Shown piece after piece: positions 1-7,605 of a stretch of 64,000 bases of DNA. This stretch comes from UM-FILTER-40-17 sp032251335. Lineage in GTDB: Bacteria; Bacteroidota; Bacteroidia; Flavobacteriales; Flavobacteriaceae. Position 1 is the stretch's first letter, and the number at the start of each line of letters is the position of its first letter. The position numbers were made by a program, and so were the translations under genes. Location of the stretch: NCBI GenBank assembly GCA_032251335.1, contig JAVVDW010000006.1, forward strand, positions 1-64,000. The letters are read 5' to 3'. The notes under the pieces are model-generated. The model was not told the origin of the DNA. It saw only the letters and a list, made by a program, of their open reading frames with translations, and searched no databases.

Positions 1-545
1 TAGGAGCTTTCTTCGTTGTCAGAGCAAAGAAGAATCTCCAATACAAGATCACCAAGTGGAAACGAAGATTGCCCAAGAATGTACTTTCAGATATAACGAT
101 TGAATTGACTGGGTTTTATCCTAAACAATACTATCCGAAACATCTTAGATTGGTCAGATATTGGGATGAAGAACAAAAGCGTGAGCTTGTATTTTTAACT
201 AATACCGTTCACATTTCTGCACTTCAAGTTGCTGAACTTTACAAGAACCGCTGGCAAGTCGAGCTTTTCTTTAAATGGCTAAAGCAACATCTAAAGGTCA
301 AGAAATTCTGGGGAACTACTGAAAATGCTGTTCGAATTCAAATATACGTTGCCATGTGTACTTACTGCTTGGTAGCAATCGTCCAAAAAGACATGCAACT
401 TGACAGAAGTACATATGAGGTTTTGCAGATATTGAGTATTTCTTTAACAGATAAAACTCATCTTCGAGATCTATTTGAGAGAACTAAATTTCAAAATGAC
501 AAAGAACGTTTTAGGCTTAATGAGCCAAATTTGTTTAATTTTTAA
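1..545 (+). CDS. IS4-family transposase, C-terminal part (runs off the left edge)
   Basis: The reading frame is open from the window edge (in frame from base 3), so the ATG at 69 is internal and the true start lies outside the window. The visible ~180 residues carry the exact IS4-family signature Y-(2)-R-(3)-E-(6)-K in YKNRWQVELFFKWLK, which includes the third acidic residue of the DDE catalytic triad. The product would cut and join the ends of its own element. An inverted repeat just past the stop (550-568) may belong to the right end of the element. The element sits directly upstream of an export adaptor gene whose usual ABC-transporter partner is not seen, so it may have broken an operon. 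The C-terminal half shows no frameshift; intactness of the whole cannot be judged. Confidence 0.9.
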   Translation, partial: GAFFVVRAKKNLQYKITKWKRRLPKNVLSDITIELTGFYPKQYYPKHLRLVRYWDEEQKRELVFLTNTVHISALQVAELYKNRWQVELFFKWLKQHLKVKKFWGTTENAVRIQIYVAMCTYCLVAIVQKDMQLDRSTYEVLQILSISLTDKTHLRDLFERTKFQNDKERFRLNEPNLFNF

Positions 546-549
546 TAAC

Positions 550-568
550 GTCCCAATTTTAATGGGAC
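550..568. repeat. Inverted repeat after the transposase gene
   Basis: GTCCCA and TGGGAC are separated by seven AT bases, starting 5 bases after the transposase stop. It could be part of the right terminal inverted repeat of the insertion sequence or a small transcription stop. The left end is outside the window, so the two cannot be told apart. Confidence 0.4.
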
Positions 569-620
569 ACTAGTGAATTAAAAACACAAATAAATAAAAG
601 CGAGAAGCGTTTTTGAAAGC

Positions 621-674
621 CTTCTTCCATCTTCCGACTTCAAGCTTCCAGCTTCCAACCCCATCTTCCAACTC
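621..674 (+). repeat. Degenerate CTTCC-type tandem repeat
   Basis: A pyrimidine-rich stretch repeats the core CTTCC(A/G) six times with spacers of 2-6 bases, ending just before the start of the HlyD-like gene at 681. Similar low-complexity CTTCCAACTTC strings are, from general knowledge, common intergenic repeats in flavobacterial genomes. No function is claimed. Confidence 0.5.
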
Positions 675-680
675 AAAACC

Positions 681-1973
681 ATGTCAAAAAAAATCAACAA
701 CATACAGCTCAGAAGTGAAGAAGTCCAGGAAATCCTGACCCGTGTTCCCCATTGGATGGTTCGGTATGGCAACACGGTATTCTTAGGCTTGATTTTAATG
801 GTATTGCTATTGTCCTGGTTTATAAAATATCCGGACATCATTGCCTCCGAAGCACTTATTACGACCTCTCTTCCACCGCAAAAAGAATACGCCAAAACTT
901 TTGGCAGGATATCTCATCTTTTGGTAGAAAATAATCAGGAAGTGGCTGCGGGTACGCCCTTGGCAATTTTGGAAAATGCCGCAGACTACAAAGATGTTTT
1001 CTTTCTCAAGTCGATTATGGATACCATTCAGACAAGTTCAAAATCTTTTGAATTTCCTATGGACAGCCTGCCCATCCTCTTTCTGGGCGATTTGGAAACT
1101 GATTTTGCCCTGTTCCAAAACAATTATTATCAGTACAAACTGAATAAAGATTTACGTCCATTTGCCAATGAGGCCCTGGCAAATAAATTTACCGAATCCG
1201 AGTTGGAGGCAAGGTTGGCACTTTTAGAAAATCAAAAAGACATCAATAAAAACGAGCTTCTTTTCAAGGAAAGAGAAATAGCACGGCACAAGTCACTATT
1301 TGAAAAGGGTGTCATTTCGTCCCAGGAATATGAAAACAAACAATTGGAATATTTTCAGGCAGAAAGGAACTATAAAAACATCAGCGTCTCTATTTCGCAA
1401 TTGAGGGAAAGTATCAATAGTGCCAAAAGAAATTCAAAAGGGAACCAAATAACGGAAAGAACAGAAGAACTAAAGCAATTAAAAGCTGTTTTGCAATCCT
1501 TCAACCAACTAAAGAAAGCCATCAGAGATTGGGAATTGCAGTATGTTTTCATTTCTCATATCGACGGGAAAGTGTCATTTTTAAACGCATGGAGCGAAAA
1601 TCAAAATGTGGAGGCGGGTAACCTGCTCTTTACGATTATCCCATCCACCCATTCTACTTTTATCGCGAAACTCAAAGCGCCCGTTCAAAACTCGGGAAAA
1701 ATCAAAAAAGGGCAAAAAGTCAATATTCGCTTAGAGAATTTTCCGGATGAAGAATTTGGCATGCTGACGGGCGTGGTGCACAATATTTCTTTACTGCCCG
1801 ACAAAGAAGGCTTTTTTGCGGTGGATGTTGAATTGCCCAAAAAGCTGATAACCAACTACAACAAAGAAATTGTTTTCACACAGGAAATGAAAGGTGTGGG
1901 TGAAATCATTACCGAAGATTTAAGGCTGATCGAACGCTTCTTTTATCAATTGCGAAATGTCTTTAAACGATAA
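681..1973 (+). CDS. HlyD-family membrane fusion (periplasmic adaptor) protein
   Basis: A 430-residue adaptor that would link an inner-membrane transporter to an outer-membrane channel in type I export or bacteriocin secretion. After a short cytoplasmic head there is one membrane segment (about residues 31-50), the first half of a lipoyl-like barrel-sandwich around 75-105 (ENNQEVAAGTPLAILEN), a long charged coiled coil (about 165-290), the second lipoyl half near 290-320 and a beta-barrel region to the C-terminus. Such genes normally stand next to a peptidase-containing ABC transporter and a TolC-like protein. Neither is visible: an IS4 transposase lies upstream and the next gene is convergent. 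It may be an orphan left by the insertion, or the partners may lie left of the window. Confidence 0.85.
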   Translation: MSKKINNIQLRSEEVQEILTRVPHWMVRYGNTVFLGLILMVLLLSWFIKYPDIIASEALITTSLPPQKEYAKTFGRISHLLVENNQEVAAGTPLAILENAADYKDVFFLKSIMDTIQTSSKSFEFPMDSLPILFLGDLETDFALFQNNYYQYKLNKDLRPFANEALANKFTESELEARLALLENQKDINKNELLFKEREIARHKSLFEKGVISSQEYENKQLEYFQAERNYKNISVSISQLRESINSAKRNSKGNQITERTEELKQLKAVLQSFNQLKKAIRDWELQYVFISHIDGKVSFLNAWSENQNVEAGNLLFTIIPSTHSTFIAKLKAPVQNSGKIKKGQKVNIRLENFPDEEFGMLTGVVHNISLLPDKEGFFAVDVELPKKLITNYNKEIVFTQEMKGVGEIITEDLRLIERFFYQLRNVFKR

Positions 1974-2015
1974 AAAGGACAAAATGAGATACAATTAAGA
2001 CACTCTTTTTCCCCA

Positions 2016-3944
2016 TCAATCCAAAGGAAAGACCACCATCTTGTTCTTTTCAAACAGATAAAGTATTTTCTCCACTTGGTCAATCACAAAATCTTTGGAG
2101 CTGGTGTCGATGGTTTTTAGGTGTTTTTCTTCCCCACTGTCTTTAAACAATTCTACAATTCTTAGCCGGGTATCTTCCGGGATGACTAAGATAAGGCTCG
2201 AATCGTTTTTTTTGCCTTTTTCGGTGCGTCTGAGCATACCCTCAAGATTTGAGCCAACGGCAATGCGGTTTACATCGGTCAGGTTGTCATAAATGCCCAT
2301 ATAACTTTGGTAATTTCCGTATATAAAACCGGTGGTCGAAGTCACAAAACCCAAATTGGTAGATACCAAAACACTTTTGAAGGTATTGTTGATCTGATTG
2401 GGAATAAACAGCAGGGTCGCTTTGTAGGTGTCAAAACCGCGTTCGCCAAAGTCTTTTGTTTTTCCAAAAAAAGTGGTATTCTTGGTAGAGGCATATTTTT
2501 TTTCGTATTTCATAATGCCGTTTTTTTCAAAAAAGTGAAAGTTGTTTTTTTGAAAGACAAAATAGCCGTCTTCCCGAATTTCTACATTCGGAATTTGATC
2601 TGAATCAAAAGAATGGAGAAGTTTAGCTTCCAAGGTGTCAGTGGGTTTTACGGCATACATCATGTTGTTGGAAAATACCAAATAGTTGTCTGCGGGTTTG
2701 TCCTGCCAAACTTGATATCGATTTTGCGATATTTTCAAACTCCGATCCAGATAGGTGGCCGAATTCAAAACCAGCGACTCTTTCCATATATCGGCACCGG
2801 TTTGCGCATCCACTTTACGGATAAAAGAAGGCGTTATACTTAAAATTTGACTTTTTTTCTCCTCTAAAAAAATAATGCCATGGTCATCGGTTTTAGAAAT
2901 TTTAACTTCGTTGTTCCATTTTTTTTGGCCGGTTTCATCAATCGAAATAAGGTATTGTTCCTGTGCAACCAAATAGCCGGTTTCTACAGGCACAATTCTT
3001 TTGATGAGCGGGAGCGTTTCCGATTTATCCCACTGCCTGTGCCCGGTATCTATATCAATCACATCAAACCCTTTGGTCGTGATGGCTATCAGTTTATCTT
3101 TATCGATGGCCGTGCTTGTGATGTTCCCGTAAATCTTGAGAGTGTCCTTCCAAACGGGTTGTAGTGTGGTTGCATCCGAGGCGTAAACTGCCGTTTCCTG
3201 AGTGAGTTTGGCAGCTTTTAGCTTGTTAGTAAAAATAAAAAGAATGTTTTTTTGTTTTTCATATTCGATGTTGGCTATGTCTTTTGCCTCGTGCAGGATT
3301 TTGCCGTTGCGGCTGTTTATTTTTACAAATTGCCCGTAATTAAACCAAAGTATGTTGCCGTCCTTATCCAAAAAGACTTTTTCTTTACCGAGCAAATTGC
3401 GTTTCACGGCATCCAAAAAACTGTTTTTGTCTAAGGGTGTTTCCCAAATGGGTTTTCCAGATTGACACTCAAATTTGCCGAGGGTGAGCTGTCTGTTCTT
3501 GACGCCGTTTACCAATATAGATTTGTTGTCGGGCATGATGAGTGTTTTGTTCACCGATTTATAACCCGCTTTTTTGGAGTCAAAGAGGATGTCTCCGGTG
3601 TTGATGTCCATCAAAATGACCGATGCACCTTGAGTGTTGAGCGCACCCGACAGCAATTTTGAATTGATCAACTGCTTGGTCTCAAAAACCACATAGGTAG
3701 TATTTGCAATTTCTGTATAAGATGAAAAATCAACCTTGCGCAATTTTTTTTGCTTCCACAAAAGCCCGTGCGTGCTTGCGCTAATGCCGTAAGTAGCCTT
3801 GGAAGTCGCTACCATCAATGTACCCGTTTGGTCGTTTACTACCTTGGCTAAAACGCGCCCTCTGAGTTTGATGTCTTCTTGCGCATGTAGCAAAAGCGTC
3901 AATAAAAGCAAGGTTATTTTTAATAATGTCTTCATGTTTTTCAC
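2016..3944 (-). CDS. Exported PQQ/BamB-like beta-propeller protein
   Basis: A 642-residue protein with a hydrophobic signal peptide (residues 5-21, cleavage after HAQ). The body is built of repeated blades of the WD40/PQQ-like type, with strings such as GTLMVATSKATYGIS, LISIDETGQKKW and DAQTGADIWKES, in which a variable tail ends in a W and a charged residue. This is the pattern of BamB-like propellers and quinoprotein dehydrogenases. No methanol-dehydrogenase active-site Cys pair is seen, so a scaffold or binding role in the envelope is more likely than enzymatic activity. It is transcribed alone, divergently from an EamA exporter. Function unknown beyond the fold. Confidence 0.65.
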   Translation of the reverse strand: MKNMKTLLKITLLLLTLLLHAQEDIKLRGRVLAKVVNDQTGTLMVATSKATYGISASTHGLLWKQKKLRKVDFSSYTEIANTTYVVFETKQLINSKLLSGALNTQGASVILMDINTGDILFDSKKAGYKSVNKTLIMPDNKSILVNGVKNRQLTLGKFECQSGKPIWETPLDKNSFLDAVKRNLLGKEKVFLDKDGNILWFNYGQFVKINSRNGKILHEAKDIANIEYEKQKNILFIFTNKLKAAKLTQETAVYASDATTLQPVWKDTLKIYGNITSTAIDKDKLIAITTKGFDVIDIDTGHRQWDKSETLPLIKRIVPVETGYLVAQEQYLISIDETGQKKWNNEVKISKTDDHGIIFLEEKKSQILSITPSFIRKVDAQTGADIWKESLVLNSATYLDRSLKISQNRYQVWQDKPADNYLVFSNNMMYAVKPTDTLEAKLLHSFDSDQIPNVEIREDGYFVFQKNNFHFFEKNGIMKYEKKYASTKNTTFFGKTKDFGERGFDTYKATLLFIPNQINNTFKSVLVSTNLGFVTSTTGFIYGNYQSYMGIYDNLTDVNRIAVGSNLEGMLRRTEKGKKNDSSLILVIPEDTRLRIVELFKDSGEEKHLKTIDTSSKDFVIDQVEKILYLFEKNKMVVFPLD

Positions 3945-4043
3945 GCAGGGTTTGTTAATTACAGTTTAGCGTTTTTGTATTTAAAATTAATCATATTTTT
4001 TTACAATTTAGATTTTAGAAAACCCGATTTTTGTCAAAAAAAC

Positions 4044-4943
4044 ATGAAGCAGCCCGAATCTAAATGGATAGTTCTTATTTTTTTGTCATTGGTTTGGGGA
4101 AGTTCTTTCATTCTCATCAAAAAAGGATTGCTGGCTCTGACGCCTGTGCAATTGGGGGCACTTCGCATACTCATTTCAGCCGGTTTTCTATTGATTGTCG
4201 GGGTTCGACGGATTCATAAAATCAAAAAACATCAGCTAAGGTATGTTGTTTTGTCTTCGTTGGTCGGTGTCTTTATCCCTACATTTCTCTTTGCATTTGC
4301 ACAGACCAAAATCAACAGTTCCATCGCCTCTATTCTTAATTCGCTTACGCCTTTAAGTGCATTGCTGCTCGGTCTGTTTGTCTTTGGTGTCAGTTTTCAA
4401 AAGCGTCAAATTGCAGGAGTTTTTGTGGGTTTGGCGGGTGCTGTTTTGCTGATTATGGGAGGAAGCAACCTGAACGATATGGGTGCCTTAGGGTATTCTT
4501 TGCTCGTGGTTTTGGCATCTACTTGCTATGCCACGGATGTCAATATCATTAAAAAATACTTGCAGGATATGGATCCGCTGACCTTGGCTACATGGAATTT
4601 TATTTTTTTAATTTTTCCCACCGCCATCATCTTGTTTTTCTCAGGTTTCTTCGGATTGGATTTTGAGCAAAGTCAACTTAAATGGTCGCTGTTGTCTATC
4701 AGTGTTTTGGCAGTCTTTGGAACAGGTGTGGGCAAAATTCTCTTCAACAGGCTCATTCAAGTTTCATCACCGGTGTTTGCCGCTTCGGTGACTTATATGA
4801 TGCCTGTCGTATCTGTTTTTTTGGGCACTTTGGATGGCGAATCGCTCAGCACCGTTCAGATTTTTGGGGGCTGTATTGTCCTTATCGGTGTTTATATGAC
4901 CCACAAAAAGAAAAAGGAAACAACGATGTCTGTAGATGCCTGA
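4044..4943 (+). CDS. EamA/DMT-family inner-membrane exporter
   Basis: A ten-helix drug/metabolite transporter made of two EamA repeats. The N-terminus reads MKQPESKWIVLIFLSLVWG, followed by the family's SSFILIKKGL start of helix 1 and a second repeat beginning near GYSLLVVLASTCYA. The frame is open 69 bases further upstream to 3975, but those 23 residues are not family-like, so I place the start at the ATG at 4044. Members export amino acids, nucleotides or metabolites; the substrate cannot be read from sequence. The neighbouring gene at 2016-3944 is divergent, so the ~100 bp between them must hold both promoters. Confidence 0.85.
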   Translation: MKQPESKWIVLIFLSLVWGSSFILIKKGLLALTPVQLGALRILISAGFLLIVGVRRIHKIKKHQLRYVVLSSLVGVFIPTFLFAFAQTKINSSIASILNSLTPLSALLLGLFVFGVSFQKRQIAGVFVGLAGAVLLIMGGSNLNDMGALGYSLLVVLASTCYATDVNIIKKYLQDMDPLTLATWNFIFLIFPTAIILFFSGFFGLDFEQSQLKWSLLSISVLAVFGTGVGKILFNRLIQVSSPVFAASVTYMMPVVSVFLGTLDGESLSTVQIFGGCIVLIGVYMTHKKKKETTMSVDA

Positions 4944-4978
4944 TCTTGTTCAATTCTACATCCATAAAAATGTTTTTT

Positions 4979-5025
4979 AAGCGTTGTCTTAAAAACTGCT
5001 TTGAACGCTTTGCCTGATTTTTTTT
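4979..5025 (+). terminator. Possible terminator after the EamA gene
   Basis: AAGCGTT and AACGCTT form a 7-bp stem with a long (18-nt) loop, followed within a few bases by a run of eight T. The stem is short, so this is a moderate candidate only. Confidence 0.35.
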
Positions 5026-5048
5026 AGGTGAAATGCGACGAACGGGTC

Positions 5049-6341
5049 TTATTTTTCATGGATTAAGCGGTAAATCAACAAAGCCGCACGTTGGGTAAAA
5101 CTTTTAAACGTTTTTAAATCCATCCACTCCGAAAGGGTGTGCGCACCTTCGCCTTCCACGCCCAATCCGTCAAGCGCATCCACGTAGGCGGCTACGAAAG
5201 AAATATCTCCGGCACCACGCCTCCCCGGATCAAAAGGCAAAACTTCGCCTTGGCCTAAATCTACACTTACTTTGCTGAGTTTTTGAAGCACAGCCATATT
5301 GCCCGCTGTGGGCGGCATAGACGGATAGCCGGGTTCGAAAGTAAAAGTCGCATCCGTTTTGGGAAGATGACGGGAAACAATCGCTTCCATTTTTGCTTTG
5401 GCGTTTTCCATCTGTTCGGGTGTCAAAAAACGCAGGTCTCCTTTCACAAAAGTGTAAGGCGATACCACATTGGTTTTTCCGGCAGCACTTCCTTTGCTGT
5501 GGTCATCGGCGACATCCACCAACGAACCACCCAATATCAGACCCGGGTTGTAGGTCAAATATTCTTCTTGGAGCTCTTCGTAAAAAGCTGTCAATATGCG
5601 CGATGCTTCGTAAATAGCCCCGGCGCCGGTATTGGGCCTGAAAACACCTGCCGAATGTGCGCGCACGCCCGTCGTCTCTAACGTCCAAGATGCAGTTCCC
5701 CTGCGGGCAATAGTAGCGTAGTTAAAACCTGTGGCACCTTCAAAACCCAAGGCAATATCGCTTCTTTTGGCAGCATCTACGAGGGATTTTCGGGAAACTT
5801 CCTGCGGGTCGCCGGTTTTTTCTTCATCGCCTATGAGCGATACTATGATTTGTGCATTTTTTAAGGCACCCGCTTCTTGTAAGGCTTTGAGGGCATATAA
5901 AATAACCACATCACCGCCTTTCATGTCCGCAACACCAGGGCCAAAAAGGGTGTCGCCCGAACGCCTAAATGTTTGAAAAGGACTGTCTTCTTCAAAAACG
6001 GTATCCAAATGCCCAATCAACAACAGTCGCTTCCCTTTGATTTTTCCATCGGAAAATTCAGAGAACAAATGACCGCCTCTTTTCATCTCAGCCGGCAAAT
6101 CTACCCAAGTGTTTTGAAATCCAATCTCCGAAAAAGCTTCCGAAAAAACTTTCCCAACTTCTTGTACGCCCGCAATGTTGAGCGAACCACTGTTGATGTT
6201 GACTACTTTTTCTAAAAACAAAAGGGATTCGTCGTAGTTGGCGTCTATACGTTCCAAAATTTTTTGCTCCGTACGATTGATTTGCCCCAAGGCCATACTG
6301 AAAATTAAACAGAGCATTGAGGTGGCAAACAGTGGTTTCAT
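5049..6341 (-). CDS. Secreted M20-family metallopeptidase (glutamate carboxypeptidase-like)
   Basis: A zinc-dependent amidohydrolase of the CPG2/peptidase M20 group, about 430 residues after an N-terminal signal peptide (MKPLFATSMLCLIFSMALG, cut before Q). The metal-binding and catalytic strings are clear: GHLDTVF (first His and base Asp), DMKGG (bridging Asp) and GDEE (catalytic Glu). A dimerisation domain lies in the middle (ATIARRGTASWTLE, HSAGV). It probably removes C-terminal glutamate or hydrolyses N-acyl amino acids outside the cytoplasm. The frame continues eight codons upstream to 6365, but those codons (MKNNKNKH) come from a dispersed leader repeat, and the same string precedes the methyltransferase at 43560. 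The start is therefore ATG 6341. Confidence 0.85.
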   Translation of the reverse strand: MKPLFATSMLCLIFSMALGQINRTEQKILERIDANYDESLLFLEKVVNINSGSLNIAGVQEVGKVFSEAFSEIGFQNTWVDLPAEMKRGGHLFSEFSDGKIKGKRLLLIGHLDTVFEEDSPFQTFRRSGDTLFGPGVADMKGGDVVILYALKALQEAGALKNAQIIVSLIGDEEKTGDPQEVSRKSLVDAAKRSDIALGFEGATGFNYATIARRGTASWTLETTGVRAHSAGVFRPNTGAGAIYEASRILTAFYEELQEEYLTYNPGLILGGSLVDVADDHSKGSAAGKTNVVSPYTFVKGDLRFLTPEQMENAKAKMEAIVSRHLPKTDATFTFEPGYPSMPPTAGNMAVLQKLSKVSVDLGQGEVLPFDPGRRGAGDISFVAAYVDALDGLGVEGEGAHTLSEWMDLKTFKSFTQRAALLIYRLIHEK

Positions 6342-6455
6342 GTGTTTATTTTTATTGTTTTTCATCGGTCACGCTTCGACTGCGCTCAGCACAGGCACGG
6401 AACGCCCTACGGTAATCATACTCCTGTGTGCAAAATTTTTACATGGGCGTTTCAT
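6342..6455 (-). repeat. Leader repeat, copy A (long form), abutting the M20 peptidase start
   Basis: Read on the minus strand, the unit starts ATGAAACGCCCATG and continues TAAAAATTTTGCACACAGGA. It contains the 25-base block CTGTGCTGAGCGCAGTCG with its flanks, and ends AAAAATAAACAC directly before the gene's ATGAAA. It is the second of two tandem units here (copy B lies upstream). Related copies are at 18197, 41467 and 43561. In one frame it reads a 28-codon ORF beginning MKRPCKNFAHRS; this is probably incidental. Confidence 0.85.
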
Positions 6456-6544
6456 CTGTTTATATTATTTGTTTTTAAGCGGTCAGATGGAACACCCTTA
6501 ATAATCATGCTCCTTTGTGCAAAATTTTTGCATGGGTGTTTCAT
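6456..6544 (-). repeat. Leader repeat, copy B (short form), tandem with copy A
   Basis: Same unit as copy A with start ATGAAACACCCATG and end AATAATATAAACAG immediately before the ATGAAA of copy A. It lacks the CTGTGCTGAGCGCAGTCG block, so the block looks like a separate insertion nested in the long form. It fills almost all the space between the ChaN-like gene and copy A. Confidence 0.8.
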
Positions 6545-6555
6545 GTGTCTATAAT

Positions 6556-7410
6556 TTAATATGTTTTGGTCATGTTTGTTGGGATGACAATGATGTAATC
6601 GGCTTCGTTTTCAAATGCTGCTTCTAAGGTATGAATATTTTTTTGTGCAACCGTAGCGATGGTTAAAATTTGTAAATCAGGTCTTTTAATGCGTACATGC
6701 CATACGATGCCTTCTCTGTTTTTGGTGTGATAAGAACCATTTAAATGAAAAAAAAGATGGTTTGGCTTGATGTTTTTTACGATAAAATGCGCCATAGTTG
6801 CATCTTTTGATGCCTGTGAAGCTGCCATAAAAGATCCACCGCCATGACCGCCCATCTTGTCAATGGCCTCATAGGTCGGCAAAGAAGGGTCAAAGAAAAT
6901 AGGAAGCGATGCCATCCACTGTTTTTCTTGCTGTGGCAGCGTGTCGAGCACTTTGAGACCGTTTTTGTAAACCAAAGATGCGTATCTGCGCGGGATATTG
7001 GTGGCCACAAATGGAATTTTCTGTGCTTTCGCAAAGTCAACCACCGGTTTGTAATCTGTTTTGTAGTTGCTCCAAAGCCTGGCTGTTTCGGCAAATTCTT
7101 TGTCGGAAATGTTACCTTCCAAGTACTGGTTCAGTTCATCTTGATTATCCGATTCTAACATTTCGGCACCCAAAATTAATGCCCGCTTTTGTACAAATTC
7201 CTGCGCCATTTCCAACTGTAGCCAATGCGCGATAGGGTCGTTGTGTGTTTCACCAAAAAACACCAAATCAGCTTTGGTCAAGTTGCGCATCATTTTTTTA
7301 TAACTGACTTTTTTGCCATGGGCGTTGTATATTTCAAAGGCTTGCGGCTCGCTTTGGGCGATGCAAATGTTGACTATCAACAAACAAAACAGACGCGTAA
7401 ATGTATTCAT
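6556..7410 (-). CDS. ChaN-family (DUF399) exported haem/iron-related protein
   Basis: A 284-residue protein with a signal peptide (MNTFTRLFCLLIVNICIA, then Q). The family landmark LVFFGETHNDPIAHWLQ is present around residues 50-66, with a conserved EMLESDNQ block near 85 and GGHGGGSF later. The Campylobacter ChaN structure binds haem dimers between two monomers, and the fold resembles the EreA/Tiki group, whose GETH-type Glu and His are active in Tiki peptidases. The protein may bind haem or act as a metalloprotease; the sequence does not decide. It lies upstream of the M20 peptidase on the same strand, separated by two leader repeats, so the two may or may not share a transcript. Confidence 0.8.
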   Translation of the reverse strand: MNTFTRLFCLLIVNICIAQSEPQAFEIYNAHGKKVSYKKMMRNLTKADLVFFGETHNDPIAHWLQLEMAQEFVQKRALILGAEMLESDNQDELNQYLEGNISDKEFAETARLWSNYKTDYKPVVDFAKAQKIPFVATNIPRRYASLVYKNGLKVLDTLPQQEKQWMASLPIFFDPSLPTYEAIDKMGGHGGGSFMAASQASKDATMAHFIVKNIKPNHLFFHLNGSYHTKNREGIVWHVRIKRPDLQILTIATVAQKNIHTLEAAFENEADYIIVIPTNMTKTY

Positions 7411-7514
7411 GTAGATTTTTTAAAATAGTATTTAACTTAACGTAAAGTTATAAAAACGATTGTTTATGGTGGCATTAAAACCATAAAATATGAAAGTGGT
7501 TTGTCGATATAATT

Positions 7515-7587
7515 TACTTTTGTAGCTCATTTAAAATAGAAATACTAGTCAAAATCTAACTATTTTGAGCTTAAAATATTATATTTG
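7515..7587 (+). promoter_or_regulatory. Promoter/operator region of the Fic gene
   Basis: Two good TAnnTTTG (-7) boxes occur, TACTTTTG at 7515-7522 and TATATTTG at 7580-7587, but neither has a -33 TTTG at the usual 19-base spacing. Three copies of GAGCT beside A/T runs (about 7523, 7566 and 7588) include an inverted pair, AGCTCATTTAAAATAG facing CTATTTTGAGCT. This arrangement would suit autoregulation by the N-terminal winged-helix part of the Fic protein. That is an inference. Confidence 0.35.
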
Positions 7588-7605
7588 TGAGCTAAAAATA
7601 AAGAA

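Noticed and set aside
6342..6501. Open frames over the leader repeats (for example MKRPCKNFAHRS..., or 238-residue-type joins containing AERSRS strings)
   Set aside because: They arise from repeat DNA, differ in frame and length between copies, and end before or run into real genes; I treat them as incidental.
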